Source of the DNA: JALHNI01 sp965229305
GTDB lineage: Bacteria; Acidobacteriota; Terriglobia; Bryobacterales; Bryobacteraceae
Direction of reading: 5' to 3'
NCBI GenBank assembly: GCA_965229305.1
Contig: CBDDIZ010000041.1
Coordinates: 248,001 to 312,000, forward strand
DNA length: 64,000 nt
The notes below the pieces were generated by a model. The model searched no databases. It was given only the letters and a program-made list of their open reading frames with translations, and had not been told where the DNA came from. The translations under genes and the position numbers were made by a program. Below, piece by piece: positions 61,131 through 64,000 of the stretch; position 1 is the stretch's first letter, and every line of letters begins with the position of its first letter.

Positions 61131-61442
61131 CGGGAATATGGTAACAGTGAGGCGGGGTTTTTCGGGGAGTAACCCGGAAATTGCGGGGCGGGTTCAGCGG
61201 GAAATCCTTGAGAATTAAGGTTTGGCTGGGCTAAGTGGTTGAAAAAGCGTCCGGGCGTTGGTTATCGAGGCCCATAAAAGATTTGGATTGAGCGGCCAGA
61301 GAGGCAAGTGCTAGGCTACTGGTAAGCATTTTGTAATTAAGGGTCTGTTCTCTTTTCCTCGTCAGAAATTGAGTTTCTTCGCGCGGGCCACCCCAGTCGC
61401 CGCCTGCTGCATTAGTCCAACTCCTTACGAGGTTAAACACAT
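61131..61442. other. Divergent spacer between giant gene and Oar-like receptor
   Basis: A 312-bp spacer with no gene. Plus-strand promoter candidates for the receptor are TTGAAA (61239-61244) with TTATCG 17 bp later, and TTGAGC (61288-61293) with TAGGCT 18 bp later. On the minus strand a TACCAT hexamer lies 7 nt before the giant gene's ATG. No hairpin or repeat stands out. Confidence 0.35.
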
Positions 61443-64000
61443 ATGCAGAGATCTGCCTGGCGCAGTTTCCTTCTGGTTTCTCTCCTTTCAGTCGCCGCAT
61501 GGGCGCAAACTTTCCGGGGCAGCATTGTCGGTAACGTCGTGGATGCGACGGGCGCCGCAGTGCCGGATGCCATTATCTCGGCCGTGAATCAAGGCACGGG
61601 CCTGACGCGCGAAACGGTCGCATCGGCCTCGGGTGACTTCGCGATGCCTGACCTGCCGCTGGGTCTGTATAACGTGACGGTGACCAAGACCGGCTTCACG
61701 ACGCAGAAAATCGATGGTGTGGAAGTGGCGGTGTCGCGCACTTCGAATATCTCCATCAAGATGTCGGTGGCGCAGCAAGCGACGACGGTGGAAGTGTCCG
61801 CGGCGGCAGTGACGATCGATACGACGTCGTCGACCCTGGCGAACGTGGTGGGTCCGCAGATGGTGCAGGACATGCCGATGAATGGCCGGGACTTCCGGCA
61901 GATGCTGAAGATGAGCCCGGGCGTCTCGCCTTCGTCGGGTTCGGTGAACGGCATGCGGACGTCGGGAAATAACTATCAGATTGACGGCGCGGATAACAAC
62001 GACGGCTTTCACAATACGTCGGCCGTGAATCAAGGTGGCGTGGCGGGCATCGCGGGAACGCTGCTGCCCGTGGAAGCGATCGACCAGTTTTCGGTGGTGA
62101 CCAACGCCAGCGCCGACTTCGGCCGCAATGGCGGCTCGAACGTGAACCTGGTGATCAAGAGCGGCACCAACTCGCTGCATGGTTCGGCTTATTACTTTAA
62201 CCGCAACGAATACTTTTCGGCCTTTACGCCGTTCCAGAATCCGGACACGAGTAAGAAGCGCGTGATGCGCAACGACCAGTGGGGTTTCTCGGTGGGCGGT
62301 CCGGTGATCAAGAACAAGCTGTTCTACTTCGCGACGCTCGAAGGTCAGAAGGCGATTGCGAATCTGTCGCTGACGGCGACGCATCCCTCGACCGCGTGGG
62401 TGGATCAGGCGAAGGCGGTGTTGGCGCGTTATGGCATTCCGACGAGCCAGGTGGCGACGAATCTGTTGAGCTTCTGGCCTTCGCGTTATAACAGCCTGCC
62501 GGCGACGACGAATAACCTGCTGGCCGGCGATCGCAATGACTATGACAGCTACAACGGCATCGTGAAGCTGGACTACAACCTGTCGGACAAGCACTCGTTG
62601 TCGGCGCGCTACTTTGGTGGCACCGGCAAGCAGCAGGCGGAGTCCGGCGTGCCGTATCGCGAGTACTTCCAGGTAGCGCCGTCCCGCATGCACAATGTGG
62701 CGGTGAACCTGACGAGCACGCTGTCGCCGCGGCTGGTGAGCCAGACGCTGCTGGGCGCGAACTTCTTCCTGCAGGTGTTCAACGACGCCGACATCAGCCC
62801 GAATCCGATTGCAGCCGGCCTCAACACGGGTGTGCCGCAGGATGGTTCGCTGGCGGGGTCACCGTCGCTGCGCATTTCGAACTTTGCGGGCGCGAGCGCC
62901 ACGCAGCCGTTGGGCCGGATCGATACGACGGGCCACATCACGGAGAACCTGAGCTACTCGGCGGGCCGCCATACGCTGAAGTTCGGCGGCGAGTATCGCC
63001 GTTCGCACTACGACGTGTTCTATGACACGAATAAACGCGGCAGCTTCACGTGGGATGGTACGCGGGGTCCTTGGGCGTCGGACGCGAGCGTGAGTGCGCC
63101 GCTGAAGGCTCTGTCGGACTTCATGGCCGGTTATTTGACGAACTCGAACGGCGCGACGATCGTGCGTGGCCAGTTGCAGCGCGACTATCGGCAGAACGGG
63201 TTCGACTGGTGGGTACACGATAACTTCCAGGTGAGCCAGAAGTTGAATGTGAATTTCGGCGTGCGCTGGAATTACATGGGCCCGCTCTATGACATCGACA
63301 AGAGCATCACTTCGTTCATCCCCGGCCGCGGCTTTGTGCTGGTGGGTAAGGACTCCGAGCCGCTGTGGAAGAAGGATCGCAATAACTTCGCGCCGCGGAT
63401 GGGCTTTGCCTACAACCTGCGGTCGAGCACGGTGATCCGCGGCAGCTACGGCTTGTTCTACGACAACGTGCCGCTGAACTTCATCGTGGCGAATACGGGT
63501 ACGCCGAACGGCGGATCGGCCGGCGTGCATGCGAATCCGGCGGGTCCGGATGCGGTGTTTACGCAGACGCGCCAAGGCGTGAACATTGTGGCAGGCGAGC
63601 CGATTTTCCCGAATACGGGCGTGCCGACGAACGTGGGCGCCTTCGGCGTGAGCCCGGACTTCCGCACGCCTTACGTGCAGAACTACAACTTGAACGTGCA
63701 GCAGCAACTGGGTTCGAAGGCTGTGTTGCAGGTCGGTTATGTGGGCAGCAAGGGTACGAAGCTCTCGCTGTTGCGCAGCATCAACCCGCTGGTGGGTGGC
63801 CGCCGTCTGTTGGCGGATCAGTATCCGACTCTGGGCGCGATCAACATTTTGGAGACGATTGCGAACTCGAACTACAACTCGCTGCAGACGCAGTTGCGGA
63901 TGACGCGTTGGAAGGGCTTCAACGCCACGATGAATTACACGTGGCAGAAGGCGCTGGACAACGGCTCGAACGTGCGCAATGCGATTCCGGCGAACAGCTT
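61443..64000 (+). CDS. Oar-like TonB-dependent receptor with carboxypeptidase-regulatory domain (partial at 3' end)
   Basis: The first 852 codons of a large outer-membrane protein, cut by the window end. A signal peptide (SFLLVSLLSVAAWAQ) is followed by a CarboxypepD_reg domain at about 25-110 (GSIVGNVVDATGAAVPDAII, GDFAMPDLPLGLYNVTVTKTG). The plug then follows (VQDMPMNGRDFRQMLKMSPG, YQIDGADNNDGFHN, VNLVIKSGTNSLHGSAYYFN) and the barrel with many aromatic strands (RMGFAYNLRSSTVIRGSYG, YVQNYNLNVQQQLG). This is the Oar/TonB_dep_Rec type that is highly expanded in Solibacter-like acidobacteria. Substrate unknown. ATG start with an ACGAGG-like site 8-13 nt upstream. Divergent from the giant-paralogue operon. 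Confidence 0.88.
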   Translation, partial: MQRSAWRSFLLVSLLSVAAWAQTFRGSIVGNVVDATGAAVPDAIISAVNQGTGLTRETVASASGDFAMPDLPLGLYNVTVTKTGFTTQKIDGVEVAVSRTSNISIKMSVAQQATTVEVSAAAVTIDTTSSTLANVVGPQMVQDMPMNGRDFRQMLKMSPGVSPSSGSVNGMRTSGNNYQIDGADNNDGFHNTSAVNQGGVAGIAGTLLPVEAIDQFSVVTNASADFGRNGGSNVNLVIKSGTNSLHGSAYYFNRNEYFSAFTPFQNPDTSKKRVMRNDQWGFSVGGPVIKNKLFYFATLEGQKAIANLSLTATHPSTAWVDQAKAVLARYGIPTSQVATNLLSFWPSRYNSLPATTNNLLAGDRNDYDSYNGIVKLDYNLSDKHSLSARYFGGTGKQQAESGVPYREYFQVAPSRMHNVAVNLTSTLSPRLVSQTLLGANFFLQVFNDADISPNPIAAGLNTGVPQDGSLAGSPSLRISNFAGASATQPLGRIDTTGHITENLSYSAGRHTLKFGGEYRRSHYDVFYDTNKRGSFTWDGTRGPWASDASVSAPLKALSDFMAGYLTNSNGATIVRGQLQRDYRQNGFDWWVHDNFQVSQKLNVNFGVRWNYMGPLYDIDKSITSFIPGRGFVLVGKDSEPLWKKDRNNFAPRMGFAYNLRSSTVIRGSYGLFYDNVPLNFIVANTGTPNGGSAGVHANPAGPDAVFTQTRQGVNIVAGEPIFPNTGVPTNVGAFGVSPDFRTPYVQNYNLNVQQQLGSKAVLQVGYVGSKGTKLSLLRSINPLVGGRRLLADQYPTLGAINILETIANSNYNSLQTQLRMTRWKGFNATMNYTWQKALDNGSNVRNAIPANS

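Overview
The window looks like a chromosomal segment of a GC-rich acidobacterium of the Solibacter/Bryobacter type. I infer this from gene content, not from any marker gene. The window holds a large Oar-like TonB-dependent receptor with an N-terminal carboxypeptidase-regulatory domain, giant secreted propeller/Ig-like proteins, a protein with an 'ANRRNALKSTGPRTPEGK' motif, futalosine-pathway menaquinone genes (mqnE, mqnA), a bacillithiol ligase (bshC), and many small secreted or periplasmic enzymes in short convergent or divergent units. No plasmid or integrated-phage backbone, insertion sequence, CRISPR array or rRNA was seen. One tRNA (Gly, anticodon GCC) is present.

Layout. 0-3 kb: an orphan phage-type terminase large subunit (minus) diverges across a pyrimidine-rich spacer from two uncharacterised small genes (plus). 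3-9.2 kb: plus-strand run of an exported PIG-L deacetylase, an APC permease, a DUF4097 lipoprotein with a TNG ladder, an HtrA protease and galactarate dehydratase (garD). 9.2-14.9 kb: SnoaL-like protein, outer-membrane porin, HpcH/HpaI aldolase, bshC and an OmpR-type two-component system. 14.9-18.6 kb: fatty acid desaturase and an IorAB-type molybdenum hydroxylase. 18.9-21.4 kb: clpX, an SMP-30 gluconolactonase and tRNA-Gly. 21.4-28.2 kb (minus): sulfatase, a tiny anchored cysteine protein coupled to accA, Uma2 and dnaE. 28.4-36 kb: a complete tripartite RND efflux operon facing a NarL/LuxR two-component system. 36-45 kb: MoaD/BNR pair, a DUF4198-Kelch fusion, an M28 peptidase, a DUF3052 protein, an MntH-UspA fusion, an AlkA-type glycosylase and an amidohydrolase. 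45.4-48.7 kb: BrnT/BrnA toxin-antitoxin, a TIGR01777 SDR, mqnE and mqnA. 48.7-61.1 kb: two adjacent paralogous giant genes, the upstream one split by an apparent single-base frameshift. 61.4-64 kb: the Oar-like receptor, cut by the window end.

Functional links. garD, the HpcH/HpaI aldolase and the porin fit uptake and breakdown of galactarate or a related sugar acid. BshC implies bacillithiol. MqnA and MqnE are the early steps of futalosine-dependent menaquinone synthesis. AccA and the desaturase serve fatty acid synthesis and modification.

Three observations deserve most attention. (1) The 788- and 1338-codon frames at 54.7-61.1 kb appear to be one gene of about 2,131 codons, broken near 58,930; the intact neighbouring paralogue shows the expected continuous reading. 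(2) At least ten genes have a -10-like hexamer only 5-9 nt before the start codon and no Shine-Dalgarno sequence, which predicts widespread leaderless mRNAs. (3) The BrnT/BrnA unit has a perfect palindrome overlapping such a leaderless promoter. I did not find a multi-gene system that I could defend as wholly new. The closest candidates are the giant-paralogue/TonB-receptor locus and the orphan terminase with its two neighbours.
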